A stretch of DNA of 64,000 nucleotides from CAWIOX01 sp963837775 (GCA_963837775.1 CAWIOX010000030.1:186001-250000), one strand, 5' to 3'; shown: positions 16,699 through 29,220, counted from the stretch's first letter. Made by a program: numbers and translations. Notes: generated by a model from the sequence alone, not told the origin.

Positions 16699-18567
16699 TC
16701 AGCGATCAGCGGCAATTTCGATACGGTTGCGACCGCTTTCCTTGGCGCGGTAAAGCGCCATGTCGCTGCGGGAAAGGGATACGTCAGCGCTGGCATCGGT
16801 CACGTAGATGACAGTCATGCCGATACTCACTGTCACTGGAATTGTTTGATCGCCCGCAACAAGGGGCGTTTCAGCTATTTGTTGTTGCACCCGCTTGGCA
16901 AAGATCATTGCGTCAGCGATGCCTGCATCAGCCAGAATAATGGCAAACTCTTCGCCGCCGACACGGCCCACGGTATCGTTCTTGCGCAGCGCATCGCGCA
17001 GAATGCCGGCGAAATGCTTGAGCACCAGGTCGCCTATCGCATGACCATGATTGTCATTGATGATCTTGAAATGATCGAGATCGCACATCAACACTGCGGT
17101 ACGGGTGCCGGCGACGCTATGAATCCGGGCCAGTTCTTCTTCCATGCGCACCATGAAATAACGCCGATTGGGCAATTGCGTCAGAAAATCAGTGGTCGCG
17201 AATTCCTGCAGTTCAATCTCGATGCGCTTGCGTTCGGTAACATCGGTGACAAAACCATGCCATAGCGTGCTGCCGTCGTGCAATCGGCGCGGCCGCGCGC
17301 TTCCATGCCGCCAACGCAGGCCTTGCCTGGGCAATATCACGCGGTATTCGAGATGCCAGGGCAGCAGGCCGGCGGCGGACGCATCGAGCGAAGCATGGTA
17401 ATTGCTGACATCATCCGGATGAATGATGTCATGTACCAGGGCGGCATTTTCGGCGGCCTGTTCCGGCGTGACTTCGTAAATATCCCTGATTCCGTCGCTG
17501 ACATAAGGGAAAAACGCATCGCCATTCGGCAATAAGCGGTATTGATATACCAGACCCGGAACTTCATTTGTCAGGCAGGTGATCAAGTCGACGCTTTGCT
17601 GCAGCCGGTCGGACAATGCCCGCATGGCCGTGATGTCGGTACTGGTGCCGATCATGCGCAGCGGTTTGCCTTGCTGGTCGCGGCTGATAACCTTGCCGCG
17701 GCTCGATATCCATTTGTAGCTGCCATCTTTGCAGCGAATCCTGTGTTCCACCGCATAGTTTTCTGTCTTTTGATCAAAATGGGCCCGCATTGTCGCTTGA
17801 ACAAAAGCAATATCGTCGGGATGCACACGCGTATAGCTATCTTCAATCCGGTTGCTGATCTCGGCATCCGCATAACCCAGGTTCGCTTTCCAGCCAGTTG
17901 AGTAATGAATCTCGCCAGTGGCGATATTCCGATCCCAGATCCCGGTGCCGCTGCCTTCGATGGCCAGCGCCATTCTGGTTTCTCTCTCTTGCAGCGTGTT
18001 TTCAGCCTTGTTTGCCCTGGCGGCATCGATAGTGCGCTCGATGGCAATCGACGCCAGCGCGCTGACATCGAGCATTGCTTGCCGATGCTGGTCGCTGGCC
18101 CGATCAGCTTGTTGCGAATAGGCGACGAAAATGCCAAGCACGCAGTCGGTGGCGGAGCGGATCGGGATCGCCGCGCATGCATGCAGCCCGTATTGCAGGG
18201 CCGAGTCGCGAAAGCCGCGCCAGAACCGGCTGGCTTCGATATTCCCGGCTGAAATCTGCATCACCTTATCGGCTGCGGCCTGATGCGCCCAGACGCCAGC
18301 ATCGGCAGCGATGCCGTCAATTGCGTGCCTGTAATCCTGCTGCAGGCTGGGTGCCGCACCCAGACGCAGCTGATTGCGATCTTCATCCAGCAGGAGAATC
18401 GCTGCTGACATGTCGGGATCTTGATCTTCAATCCCGTTCACGATGCAGCTCAGCGTCTGCTCAAGCGGAGCGCCCCGTGCGATGTGCGCCAAGGTCAAGT
18501 TGTTGGCTGCCAGCACTCGCTGATGCAGATTGAAATCCGTGCTGCTGTGAGAGGTATTGAACGTCAT
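16699..18567 (-). CDS. GAF-PAS-PAS-GGDEF diguanylate cyclase
   Basis: From MTFNTSHSSTD (ATG 18567) the protein is about 622 residues. It has a GAF domain (about 30-190, AAILLLDEDRNQLRLGAAPS), PAS domains (about 205-330 and 345-460; WDRNIATGEIHYSTGW and YVSDGIRDIYEVTPEQ) and a GGDEF domain with the active motif VGRVGGEEFAIIL. The RxxD-type inhibitory site is not obvious. No transmembrane helix is seen, so it is a cytosolic cyclase making c-di-GMP. An in-frame ATG at 18615 is possible but less likely. It is intact, unlike the GGDEF/EAL gene at the left of the window. Confidence 0.9.
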   Translation of the reverse strand: MTFNTSHSSTDFNLHQRVLAANNLTLAHIARGAPLEQTLSCIVNGIEDQDPDMSAAILLLDEDRNQLRLGAAPSLQQDYRHAIDGIAADAGVWAHQAAADKVMQISAGNIEASRFWRGFRDSALQYGLHACAAIPIRSATDCVLGIFVAYSQQADRASDQHRQAMLDVSALASIAIERTIDAARANKAENTLQERETRMALAIEGSGTGIWDRNIATGEIHYSTGWKANLGYADAEISNRIEDSYTRVHPDDIAFVQATMRAHFDQKTENYAVEHRIRCKDGSYKWISSRGKVISRDQQGKPLRMIGTSTDITAMRALSDRLQQSVDLITCLTNEVPGLVYQYRLLPNGDAFFPYVSDGIRDIYEVTPEQAAENAALVHDIIHPDDVSNYHASLDASAAGLLPWHLEYRVILPRQGLRWRHGSARPRRLHDGSTLWHGFVTDVTERKRIEIELQEFATTDFLTQLPNRRYFMVRMEEELARIHSVAGTRTAVLMCDLDHFKIINDNHGHAIGDLVLKHFAGILRDALRKNDTVGRVGGEEFAIILADAGIADAMIFAKRVQQQIAETPLVAGDQTIPVTVSIGMTVIYVTDASADVSLSRSDMALYRAKESGRNRIEIAADR

Positions 18568-18615
18568 TATGTGCTCAACATCAGTTGGTTTATGTTGCGC
18601 TGCGCTTGCGGCCAT

Positions 18616-18903
18616 ACGCGACCATCATTTGTGAGAGCGGGAGCCGCATCGCAACTTTGGCATGCGAAGTCAATTGCGGGACTGCGCTCGCACAATAACT
18701 TATGAAAATCTTTGCACCTAGCTATTCATAGTTGCACCATAGCATTTTTTTGACAAGCAGGTCAGCTTGCCAAATTTTTTCTCTGCAGTGGCGTAGCATG
18801 GGTGCAATCCATCAGGTAAGTTTGATGGATTGCACCCATCCTGCGATTCTGCATAAAAAAATGGGCGCCGGTCAAGGCGCCCAATTCGTCTGCTCCAGAT
18901 GTC
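18616..18903. other. Intergenic region between ggdef gene and parC
   Basis: A short hairpin-like repeat (GATGGATTGCACCCATC region at 18780-18840, with GGGTGCAATCCATCA and TTGATGGATTGCACCC) forms an inverted pair of about 16 bp, followed near 18855 by AAAAAAATGGGCGCC. It may terminate transcription coming from parC. No gene is seen. Confidence 0.45.
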
Positions 18904-18992
18904 GGAAATATACCCCGTGCAGTATATTTTTAGGCCCAATAAAGACATGCGGAAATCGGCATTTTTAGGCATATACCCCCATAAAAATGCCA
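18904..18992 (+). repeat. Dispersed AT-rich intergenic repeat, copy 4
   Basis: This is the best-preserved copy: AATATAC, eight bases, GTATATT on the left; CCCAATAAAGACATGCGG in the middle; and GGCATTTTT...CATATACCCCC...AAAAATGCC on the right, a second perfect inverted pair. It ends 10 bases from the parC stop codon. Confidence 0.8.
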
Positions 18993-19001
18993 ATTCATGC
19001 G

Positions 19002-21313
<2,312 letters not shown>

Positions 21314-21356
21314 GGTTTTTTATATTAGGTACTGCGCACAGTCCATACTGAAGGGC

Positions 21357-21589
21357 TTGGTCCACGAAAGACACGAAAAGCACGAACGGACTGCGAAAAA
21401 CAATAAAATTTATAAGAAAAATAGGGGGTATCACTATTTTTATAGCATTACCCGCATATATTTATTAATGGTATAAAACATACCCCCATCTGTATTTGAT
21501 ATGGGTCGAATCCTCATTTCAGCGTTCGCAACTGTTCCTACACGATCCGTTACGCCCTTTTTCGTGCCTTTCGTGTTTTTCGTGGACAA
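21357..21589. repeat. Inverted-repeat element in the parC-parE spacer
   Basis: TTGGTCCACGAAAGACACGA plus AAAGCACGAA at 21357-21387 is mirrored by TTCGTGCCTTTCGTGTTTTT plus CGTGGACAA at 21561-21589, about 29 bp with few mismatches. The small dispersed repeat sits inside. The CACGAAA-rich arms resemble a class of intergenic repeats seen in many proteobacteria (from memory). Confidence 0.65.
21424..21499 (-). repeat. Dispersed AT-rich intergenic repeat, copy 5
   Basis: It starts AGGGGGTATCAC and ends ACATACCCCCAT on the plus strand, giving GGGGGTAT/ATACCCCC inverted ends; the centre holds ACCCGCATATATTTATTAAT. It is nested inside the CACGAAA inverted-repeat element between parC and parE. Confidence 0.7.
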
Positions 21590-21603
21590 ATGCATCACAT
21601 CAG

Positions 21604-23583
21604 TCAGATATCGGCTTCGGCTTCGTTGCCGTGCTCTTCGATCCAGGCGCGGCGCGACGATGCTTCGCCCTTGCCCATCAGCATGTTGAAGCGCGCTTCC
21701 GAGACCGGCACGTCCAGTTCGCCCAGCGTGATCGGCAGCAGGCGGCGGGTGTCGGGATTCATCGTGGTTTCCCACAACTGTTCGGCATTCATTTCGCCCA
21801 GACCCTTGAAGCGGGCGATCGACCATGCGCCGTCCTTGATGCCTTCCTTGCGCAGCTTGTCTTCGATCGCGACCAGTTCGCCGCTGTCGAGCGCATAGAT
21901 TTTCTGCGCCGGCTTCTTGCCGCGTGCCGGCGCATCGACCCGGTACAGCGGCGGGCGCGCGACGCAGATGTGGCCGCGGTCGATCAGTTGCGGGAAATGG
22001 CGGAAGAACAGCGTCAGCAGCAGCACCTGGATGTGCGAGCCGTCGACGTCCGCGTCCGACAGGATGCAGATCTTGCCGTAGCGCAGGCCACTGAGGTCGA
22101 TGGTGTCGTTGCGGCTGTGCGGATCGATGCCGATCGCGACCGCCATGTCGTGGATCTCGTTATTTGCGAACAGGCGGTCGCGGTCGGTTTCCCATGAGTT
22201 CAGCACCTTGCCGCGCAGCGGCAGGATCGCCTGGAATTCCTTGTCGCGCCCCATCTTGGCCGAGCCGCCGGCCGAATCGCCCTCGACCAGGAACAGTTCG
22301 TTGCGGGTGATGTCGGACGATTCGCAGTCGGTCAGCTTGCCCGGCAGCACCGCCACGCCGGAGGATTTTTTCTTTTCGACCTTTTGCGCCGAGCGCAGCC
22401 GCGATTGCGCCTGCTTGATCACCAGTTCCGCCAGCTTCTTGCCGTAATCGACGTGGTGATTGAGCCACAACTCCAGCGCCGGTTTGGTGAAGCTCGACAC
22501 CAGCTTGACCGCGTCGCGCGAATTCAGCCTTTCCTTGATCTGGCCCTGGAATTGCGGGTCCAGCACCTTGGCCGACAGCACGAAGGAGACGCGCGCGAAC
22601 ACGTCTTCCGGCAGCAGCTTGACGCCTTTCGGCAGCAGCGAATGCATGTCGACGAAGCTCTTGACCGCGCCGTACAGGCCTTCGCGCAGGCCGGATTCGT
22701 GGGTGCCGCCGGCCGGGGTCGGGATCAGGTTGACGTAGGATTCGCGCACCACATTGCCGTCCTCGGTCCAGGCCACCACCCAGGTCGCGCCTTCGCCTTC
22801 GGCAAAGCCTTCGGTGTCGGCAGTCGCATGTTGCGCGCCTTCGAACAGCGGGATCAGGGTTTCGCCGCTGGAGGTTTGCGCCAGCGATTCCATCAGGTAG
22901 CCGCGCAAGCCCTGGTCGTATTGCCAGGTCTGGGTTTCGCCGGTCTTGGCATTGGTCAGCGTGACCTTGGCGCCGGGCAGCAGCACCGCCTTCGAGCGCA
23001 GCAGGCGCTGCAGCTCGGGCTGCGAAATGTTGGGCGAGTCGAAATATTTCGGATTCGGCCAGACCGTGACCCGGGTGCCGGATTTCTTGGCTTCCCTGCC
23101 GCCCGGGCGCGAGCTCAGCGGCTCGATCACATCGCCGTCGGCAAACGCCAGCTGATGCACGCCGCCTTCGCGCCAGACCGTGATTTCCAGCCGCGACGAC
23201 AGCGCGTTGGTGACCGATACGCCGACCCCGTGCAGGCCGCCCGAGAACGCATACGCGCCGCCGCTGCCCTTGTCGAACTTGCCGCCCGCGTGCAGCCGGG
23301 TGAACACGATTTCGACCGTCGGCACCTGCTCTTCCGGATGCAGGCCGACCGGGATGCCGCGCCCGTCATCTTCCACGCTGACGCTGCCGTCGGCATTGAG
23401 CGTGACGGCGATCATCTTGCCGTGACCGCCCAGCGCCTCGTCGGACGCATTGTCGATCACTTCCTGGATGATGTGCAGCGGGTTTTCGGTGCGGGTGTAC
23501 ATGCCCGGACGCTGTTTGACCGGTTCCAGCCCTTTCAGGACGCGGATGGATGATTCGCTGTATTCGGATTTTTTAGTGGCCAT
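21604..23583 (-). CDS. parE: DNA topoisomerase IV subunit B
   Basis: The 659-residue protein is complete. It has a GHKL ATPase domain (EVIDNASDEALGGHGK, DDGRGIPVGLHPEE, GGLHGVGVSVTNALS), a transducer domain, and a TOPRIM domain with LVEGDSAGGSAKMGRD (about residue 425) and ILSDADVDGSHIQVLL (about 505). Length and absence of the GyrB insertion fit ParE rather than GyrB. It is co-directional with parC, which lies downstream after a 290-base repeat-filled spacer. Confidence 0.96.
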   Translation of the reverse strand: MATKKSEYSESSIRVLKGLEPVKQRPGMYTRTENPLHIIQEVIDNASDEALGGHGKMIAVTLNADGSVSVEDDGRGIPVGLHPEEQVPTVEIVFTRLHAGGKFDKGSGGAYAFSGGLHGVGVSVTNALSSRLEITVWREGGVHQLAFADGDVIEPLSSRPGGREAKKSGTRVTVWPNPKYFDSPNISQPELQRLLRSKAVLLPGAKVTLTNAKTGETQTWQYDQGLRGYLMESLAQTSSGETLIPLFEGAQHATADTEGFAEGEGATWVVAWTEDGNVVRESYVNLIPTPAGGTHESGLREGLYGAVKSFVDMHSLLPKGVKLLPEDVFARVSFVLSAKVLDPQFQGQIKERLNSRDAVKLVSSFTKPALELWLNHHVDYGKKLAELVIKQAQSRLRSAQKVEKKKSSGVAVLPGKLTDCESSDITRNELFLVEGDSAGGSAKMGRDKEFQAILPLRGKVLNSWETDRDRLFANNEIHDMAVAIGIDPHSRNDTIDLSGLRYGKICILSDADVDGSHIQVLLLTLFFRHFPQLIDRGHICVARPPLYRVDAPARGKKPAQKIYALDSGELVAIEDKLRKEGIKDGAWSIARFKGLGEMNAEQLWETTMNPDTRRLLPITLGELDVPVSEARFNMLMGKGEASSRRAWIEEHGNEAEADI

Positions 23584-23864
23584 GCAATCGTGTGATAGGT
23601 AAATGTCTGATTTGTTGCTAAGTAGAATAATTCTGCGTAATTTATAACGGCACCAGCATTCTAATGAAAAAAACCGGGCGCATTCGTCCCGGCTGCAATA
23701 GAGTAATCATTAATCACAAATTGGCATCGTGAAACCTCGTTAATTTCCCAGCAGGCGTTTTTAATTGTTATTGTTGCAATAATTAACATTCATTAACGAA
23801 TATCCTGTTGCCGCATTGGAACAATGGTGCAGTTTTCTCTTACACTGGAGAAAAAAGGAGCGGT
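23584..23864. other. AT-rich divergent intergenic region
   Basis: It contains the divergent promoters of parE and the DUF1631 gene. A modest ACCGGGCGCATTCGTCCCGG hairpin lies at about 23672-23692. No gene is seen. Confidence 0.4.
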
Positions 23865-26362
23865 ATGGACCGGAAAGATTTGCTGGCTTCAACCCGGACT
23901 GAATTTCTTCGGGCATTTCAGGATGCGATTGGCGATTTGATTCCGCGCAGCGTGGAGCACTTGTTCATCAAGGCGGACAATTCGCATTCCTCAGTCAATG
24001 AGGGACGTTTTCTTGATGCGCGCGGCGTTCTTGTTACGCGTGGCGCGAGCCTGACGCAGCCGCTGATCAATGGCATGGAACAACTGCTCAACCGCAGCTT
24101 TCAGACTGCCTACAATACATTCCGGCCATCTTTTTCCACGGCACAACAGGGAAATACGCTATCACTGCTGGATTCGTCTGCCTTTGAAGACGAACTGCGG
24201 ATTGACATCCTGACCAACCGTTTGCGCAATGAGGCCGAGGAACAATTGCGCGACCTCAATATCCGGGTTGCGCTGTTGTTCGAGCAGGACAATATCAAGG
24301 AGCGGGAAAACCCGTTTCGCCCTTTCCTGTTTTCACGCTGCATTGCGAGCGTGGTCGAAACGATGGGGCTGTCGGCTGAATTGACGACCATCCTGACCGA
24401 ACAACTGGCCGAAGAACTGCTGTCAGAAGTCGCTGGACTGTATGACAGGGTGAATGCGCATCTGGCCCGGCATGGAATTGCGGCGCAACTGCAGTTGAAG
24501 ATCAAAAAATTCCCGACGCCATCTGCGCAGACGGAGGATGCCGCCGGCGACAGCGACACAGTGCAGGGCGCCGCACCGGATAGCGCTGCGGCAGAGACTA
24601 TCGCTCACGCCGCATCCGGCAGGCGAGCGCAGCCGCTGCCGACCGACGACAGCCCGCAGGGCAAGGTCGATCAGCTGATGCAGTTGGTGCGACGCCAGTC
24701 GTTTGCATCGGCCGGGGCGCAGGTTGCTGCTGGCACAGGGGCGGGGTCGGCAGCCGCAGGCGCTGCGAAGGGCGGCTGGCTGGCTGGCACCCAGGTGGTC
24801 GGAGATGCGCTGCGTAAATTCTTTGTGGGTGGAAGCGGTTCTGCTGCAGTGGCAGACAACCCCGGCAGATACCAGGCCCAAGCCCAAGCTGCAGCCTCGC
24901 CGTCGGCGCCGGGGCGACCCAGCTGGCCAGTTCGATACGCGGCCTGGTGATGGCAGGTACGCCATCCGGCGAGGGCATGCTGGGCGATGACGGCGAGGTG
25001 CGCAACCTGATCCTGGAGCAGCGTTCCAGCCTCAATCACATGACAGGCGACATCAGCGAGCAGATGACGATCGACATCGTTGCGATGCTGTTCGAATTCA
25101 TCCTGCGCGACAACCAGGTGCCGGCCGAGGTGCGCGCGCAACTGGGGCGGCTGCAATTCCTGGTGTTGAAGATAGCGATGCAAGACCCCGGCTTGCTCAA
25201 GCGAAAAAGCCATCCGGCCCGCATGCTGGTCAACCGGATCGGTTCGATTTCACTCGGACTGAAGCAGCTTGATCCGGGCGGCGTGCGCGTGACCGCTGAG
25301 ATTTGCCGGATCGTCGAGGCTTTGCTGTCCGATGTGACGGAAGATAGCTCCCTGTTCTCGAAAATGCTGGATGAATTCGATGAATTCATCACGCGTGAGC
25401 TGCTCGCCGGCGATGCCAAGGTCGAGCGCGCAGTGCATATCATGGAAAAGGCGGAAAGCCGCACGTTGCGCTTTGCGCGCACTACTGCGCGCATCGATGA
25501 AGCGCTGAACGGCATCGAAATCGACCCGTATCTGCATGATTTTCTGGTGCATGCCTGGGCCCATGCGATCGAGCGTGCGGAGCGTACCGATGTCGATGGC
25601 GCGAAGCGTTTCCGGCGCCTGATTCCGCATCTGCTGTGGAGCATACTGCCCAAGGTCGGCGGGCAGGATCGGGCATTGCTGCTGGCACTGCTGCCGACCA
25701 TGCTGCCGGTCCTGCGCGAGGGCATGGCGCTGGCCGGCTGGGATGCTGAGCAACAGCAGCAGCTGTTGAACTGGCTGGTCGATGCGCATGCCGGCGCAAT
25801 GCGCGCCCATCATCCGGCAATACCCTCGATGCCCTTGTCTGCGGTCCAGGAACGCTTTCAGAAGTTTGTCGACAAGCCTGAAGCGGAGCCGCAAGTGCCG
25901 CTGGCGCAGCACAAGACTGAACTCGATAGCGCGTTTCTGGATGAGGCGATCAGGGAGCTGGAGGCGCAGCTGCACAAGATCGACCAAATACATGGCCTGG
26001 ACCTGGATTTGGCGCAGCCAGAGGAGGACGCAGCGCAGCTGTCCGGGCAGGCGGCATTGCCGCTACAGGAAACGCCCGAAACCGAAGCGGCGGTGCTGGC
26101 GCGCTTGCGCAGCGGTATTGCGATAGAAATCAATCTGGGCGGCACGCCGGGACGCGGCACCCTGAACTGGGTCAGTCCGAGCACGAGCAATCTGGTGCTG
26201 AGCATAGAAGGGCAGGACAGCCCTTCGATCATCAGCGTGCGCCTGTTCCGCCGCTTGCTGGCAAATGGCCGCGCCCGTTTCATGGAAGCCGCGCCGCTGT
26301 TCGAGCGCGCAGTGCAATCGCTGCTGCTGTCGGCGGATCAGGTCGACGGTTCCCATGCCTGA
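23865..26362 (+). CDS. DUF1631 family protein (one frameshift)
   Basis: ATG 23865 follows AAAAAAGGAGCGGT, a strong ribosome site. The N-terminal half (MDRKDLLASTRTEFLRAFQD) and C-terminal half (MLGDDGEVRNLILEQRSSLN, ending SADQVDGSHA) lie in different frames joined near 24910, where the second frame reads ATQLASSIRGLVMAG. The joined protein of about 830 residues is alpha-helical with an Ala/Gln-rich linker; the last ~90 residues look like a PilZ-like beta domain (GTPGRGTLNWVSPSTSNLVL). Its function is not established. Arginine- and glutamate-rich helices suggest a soluble cytosolic scaffold or regulator. Confidence 0.8.
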
Positions 26363-26384
26363 GCGCTAGTTCCGGTAGAAAAAA

Positions 26385-27554
26385 TCATTTGCTCAGCATG
26401 CGCATCCCGCGTTCCAGTCCGTCGATCGTGAGCGGGAACATGCGCTCGCTCATCAGTTGCCGGATCACCGACACCGATTGACGGTACTGCCACAGGCTTT
26501 CCGGCTCCGGGTTGAGCCAGATGAACTTGGGGAAGGTCTGGGTGAAGCGCTGCAGCCAGGTCGCGCCGGCTTCCGCATTGTTGTATTCGACCGAGCCGCC
26601 GGGCTGCAGGATCTCGTAGGGGCTCATGGTGGCGTCGCCGACGAAAATCAGCTTGGTGTCCGGCGTGTATTTGCGCAGCACGTCCCAGCTCGGGAAGCGC
26701 TCCGCGTGGCGGCGTCCGTTGTTCTTCCACAGGAAGTCATACACGCAGTTGTGGAAATAGAAGAATTCCATGTTCTTGAATTCGCCGCTGGCGGCCGAGA
26801 ACAGCTCTTCGGTGCGGGCGATGTGGTCGTCCATGGTGCCGCCGACATCCATCAGCATCAGCACCTTGATGTTGTTCTTGCGTTCGGCCTGCATCCGGAT
26901 GTCGAGGTAGCCGGCATTGTTCGCGGTGGCGCGGATGGTCGCATCCAGCGCCAGTTCCTCCTGCGCGCCCAGCCGGGCGAACTTGCGCAGGCGGCGCAGC
27001 GCGACCTTGATGTTGCGCGTGCCAAGCTCGCGTTCGCTGTCGTAATCGCGATACGCGCGCGCGTCCCAGACCTTGACCGCCTGGCGTTTGCCACCTTCGC
27101 CGCCGATGCGGATGCCTTCCGGGTTGTCGCCGCCATTGCCGAACGGCGAGCTGCCGCCGGTGCCTATCCATTTGCTGCCGCCCTGGTGGCGTTCCTTCTG
27201 CTCCTTCAGCAATTCCCTGAGCCGGTCCATCAGCTTGTCGTAGCCGAATTTTTCGATCTGCGCCTTCTGCTCCGGCGTCAGTTCGCGCGCCAGGCGGCGC
27301 TGCAGCCAGTCGAGCGGAATCTCGGGATTTTTCTCGAAAACGGCTTCGATGCCTTTGAAATACAGGCCGAAAGCCTGGTCGAACTTGTCGTAATGCGCTT
27401 CATCCTTGACCAGCGTGGTGCGCGCCAGGTAATAGAAGTCGTCGAACGAGTTGGTAATCACGTTTTTTTGCAGCGCTTCCAGCAACAGCAGGAATTCCTT
27501 GATCGAGACCGGGATTTTGGCGTCTTTCAGCGTGAAGAAAAAATCGATCAGCAC
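26385..27554 (-). CDS. VWA-domain protein of the CoxE family
   Basis: The start is GTG 27554 (AAGGAG four bases upstream), giving VLIDFFFTLKDAKIPVSIKE, the conserved beginning of this family. The C-terminal half is a von Willebrand A domain with VLMLMDVGGTMDDHIA, a MIDAS-like site where the usual DxSxS reads DVGGT, and LIFVGDATMSPYEIL. CoxE-type proteins partner with MoxR ATPases in metal-cofactor insertion or complex assembly. The matching MoxR ATPase is two genes upstream in the same direction. Confidence 0.88.
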   Translation of the reverse strand: MLIDFFFTLKDAKIPVSIKEFLLLLEALQKNVITNSFDDFYYLARTTLVKDEAHYDKFDQAFGLYFKGIEAVFEKNPEIPLDWLQRRLARELTPEQKAQIEKFGYDKLMDRLRELLKEQKERHQGGSKWIGTGGSSPFGNGGDNPEGIRIGGEGGKRQAVKVWDARAYRDYDSERELGTRNIKVALRRLRKFARLGAQEELALDATIRATANNAGYLDIRMQAERKNNIKVLMLMDVGGTMDDHIARTEELFSAASGEFKNMEFFYFHNCVYDFLWKNNGRRHAERFPSWDVLRKYTPDTKLIFVGDATMSPYEILQPGGSVEYNNAEAGATWLQRFTQTFPKFIWLNPEPESLWQYRQSVSVIRQLMSERMFPLTIDGLERGMRMLSK

Positions 27555-27571
27555 GCAGCTCCTTACATTCC

Positions 27572-28159
27572 TCAGCGCCCGAGCTTGTGCAGCAGATGCT
27601 GTTTCACCGTCGGCCATTCGGCGGCGATGATCGAAAATACCACGGTATCGCGCAGCGAGCCGTCCGGCATCCGCATGTGATTGCGCAGCACGCCGTCCTG
27701 CTTGGCACCGAGCCGTGCGATCGCGTTGCGCGATGCGTGGTTCATCCAGTGGGTGCGGAATTCGACCGCGATGCAATCCAGCGTCTCGAACGCATGGCTC
27801 AGCAGCATCAGCTTGCATTCGCTGTTGATCGCGGTGCGTTGCGCGCTGGCGGCGTACCAGGTCGAGCCGATCTCCAGGCGCCGGTTGGCGGAGTCGATGT
27901 GCATGTAGGTCGTCATCCCGCACAGCGCACCGGTGTCAAGCCGGCGGATCGCGAACGGCAGCATCGCGCCGCTTGCCTGCAACGCGAGCCGGCGCGCGAT
28001 TTCAGCCTGCATCTGTTCTGGTTGCGGGATGAAGGTGTACCACAGCCGCCACAGTTCGCCATCGGCCACCGCCGTTTGCAGCCCGGCCTCGTGTTCCGGC
28101 GCGAGCGGTTCCAGCGTTGCGTATTGGCCTTCGAGTGTCACGGGGCAGTTCAGGGGCAT
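27572..28159 (-). CDS. GNAT-family N-acetyltransferase (RimJ/RimL-like)
   Basis: This 195-residue protein contains LEGQYATLEPLAPEHEAGL, LEIGSTWYAASAQRTAINSE and KLMLLSHAFETLDCIAVEFR, then NHASRNAIARLGAKQDGVLR: the acetyl-CoA-binding pattern of RimJ/RimL-type transferases. Substrates could be a protein N-terminus or a small amine. It lies between the MoxR ATPase and the VWA gene, 17 bases before the latter's start, so it may modify a partner of that pair. Confidence 0.87.
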   Translation of the reverse strand: MPLNCPVTLEGQYATLEPLAPEHEAGLQTAVADGELWRLWYTFIPQPEQMQAEIARRLALQASGAMLPFAIRRLDTGALCGMTTYMHIDSANRRLEIGSTWYAASAQRTAINSECKLMLLSHAFETLDCIAVEFRTHWMNHASRNAIARLGAKQDGVLRNHMRMPDGSLRDTVVFSIIAAEWPTVKQHLLHKLGR

Positions 28160-28160
28160 G

Positions 28161-28247
28161 AAATATACTCGGTAGTGTATTTTTTAAAGGGCAGCATAAT
28201 CCAGCGGGAACGTGCTTGTTTTTCGGCATACTCCCGTAAATAAGCAT
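28161..28247 (+). repeat. Dispersed AT-rich intergenic repeat, copy 6
   Basis: AAATATAC, eight bases, GTATTTTTT on the left; CCAGCGGGAA in the middle; GTGCTTGTTTTTCGGCATAC and CCCGTAAATAAGCAT on the right. The right arms GTGCTT/AAGCAT pair differently from copy 4 but keep the same structure. It fills the gap between the MoxR stop and the GNAT start. Confidence 0.7.
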
Positions 28248-29102
28248 TTATCGGTTGCTGCGCGACATGAAAATCAGCCGTTCGAACAGGTGCACGTCCT
28301 GCTCGTTTTTCAGCAAAGCGCCGTGCAGCGGCGGCACGATGGTTTTTGCATCCTTGCTGCGCAGCGCTTCGGGCGGGATGTCTTCCGCCAGCAGCAGCTT
28401 GAGCCAGTCCAGCAATTCCGAGGTCGACGGTTTTTTCTTGATGCCGGGGATCTCGCGCACCTCGAAGAAAGTCTGCATCGCCTGCGCCAGCAAGTCCTTC
28501 TTCAGGGTCGGGTAGTGCACGTCGACGATGCGGGCCATCGTGTCCTTGTCGGGGAACTTGATGTAATGGAAGAAGCAGCGGCGCAGGAACGCGTCCGGCA
28601 ACTCCTTTTCATTGTTCGAGGTGATGATCACCAGCGGACGATGCCTGGCGCGCACCATTTCGCGCGTCTCGTAGACGTAAAACTCCATGCGGTCGATTTC
28701 TCGCAGCAAGTCGTTGGGGAACTCGATGTCGGCCTTGTCGATTTCGTCGATCAGCAGCACCACCGGTTCATCGGCGGTAAACGCCTGCCACAGCACGCCC
28801 TTGACGATGTAGTTGTGGATGTCCTTGACCCGTTCGTCGCCCAGCTGCGAATCGCGCAGGCGGGAAACCGCGTCGTATTCATACAGGCCCTGTTGCGCCT
28901 TGGTGGTCGATTTGATGTGCCATTGCAGCAGCGGCATGTCGAGCGCGGCGGCCACTTCCTCGGCCAGCATGGTCTTGCCGGTGCCCGGTTCGCCCTTGAT
29001 CAGCAGCGGGCGCTGCAGCGTCAACGCGGCATTGACCGCGAGTCTCAGATCGTCGGTGGCAACGTAACTGGGGGAACCTTCGAAGCGTGTTTCTTGTCGC
29101 AT
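28248..29102 (-). CDS. MoxR-family AAA+ ATPase
   Basis: The 284-residue protein has Walker A GEPGTGKT (about residues 37-44), Walker B VVLLIDEIDKAD, sensor-1 VIITSNNEKELPDAFLRRC and an arginine finger region. The sequence is typical of MoxR/YeaC-like single-domain AAA proteins that act with a VWA partner to remodel or activate enzyme complexes. It heads the gene row ATPase-GNAT-VWA, all on the minus strand. Confidence 0.94.
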   Translation of the reverse strand: MRQETRFEGSPSYVATDDLRLAVNAALTLQRPLLIKGEPGTGKTMLAEEVAAALDMPLLQWHIKSTTKAQQGLYEYDAVSRLRDSQLGDERVKDIHNYIVKGVLWQAFTADEPVVLLIDEIDKADIEFPNDLLREIDRMEFYVYETREMVRARHRPLVIITSNNEKELPDAFLRRCFFHYIKFPDKDTMARIVDVHYPTLKKDLLAQAMQTFFEVREIPGIKKKPSTSELLDWLKLLLAEDIPPEALRSKDAKTIVPPLHGALLKNEQDVHLFERLIFMSRSNR

Positions 29103-29220
29103 GGTGTCATGTCATCAGAGGGAAAACAAATTCAAGTATAAGCGAGAACAATACCTTGGAGCTGCAGGCGTTCCGGCCGGCGACCGAGGGTGTTCCCGTG
29201 AGTATGCGAATATAAAATCA

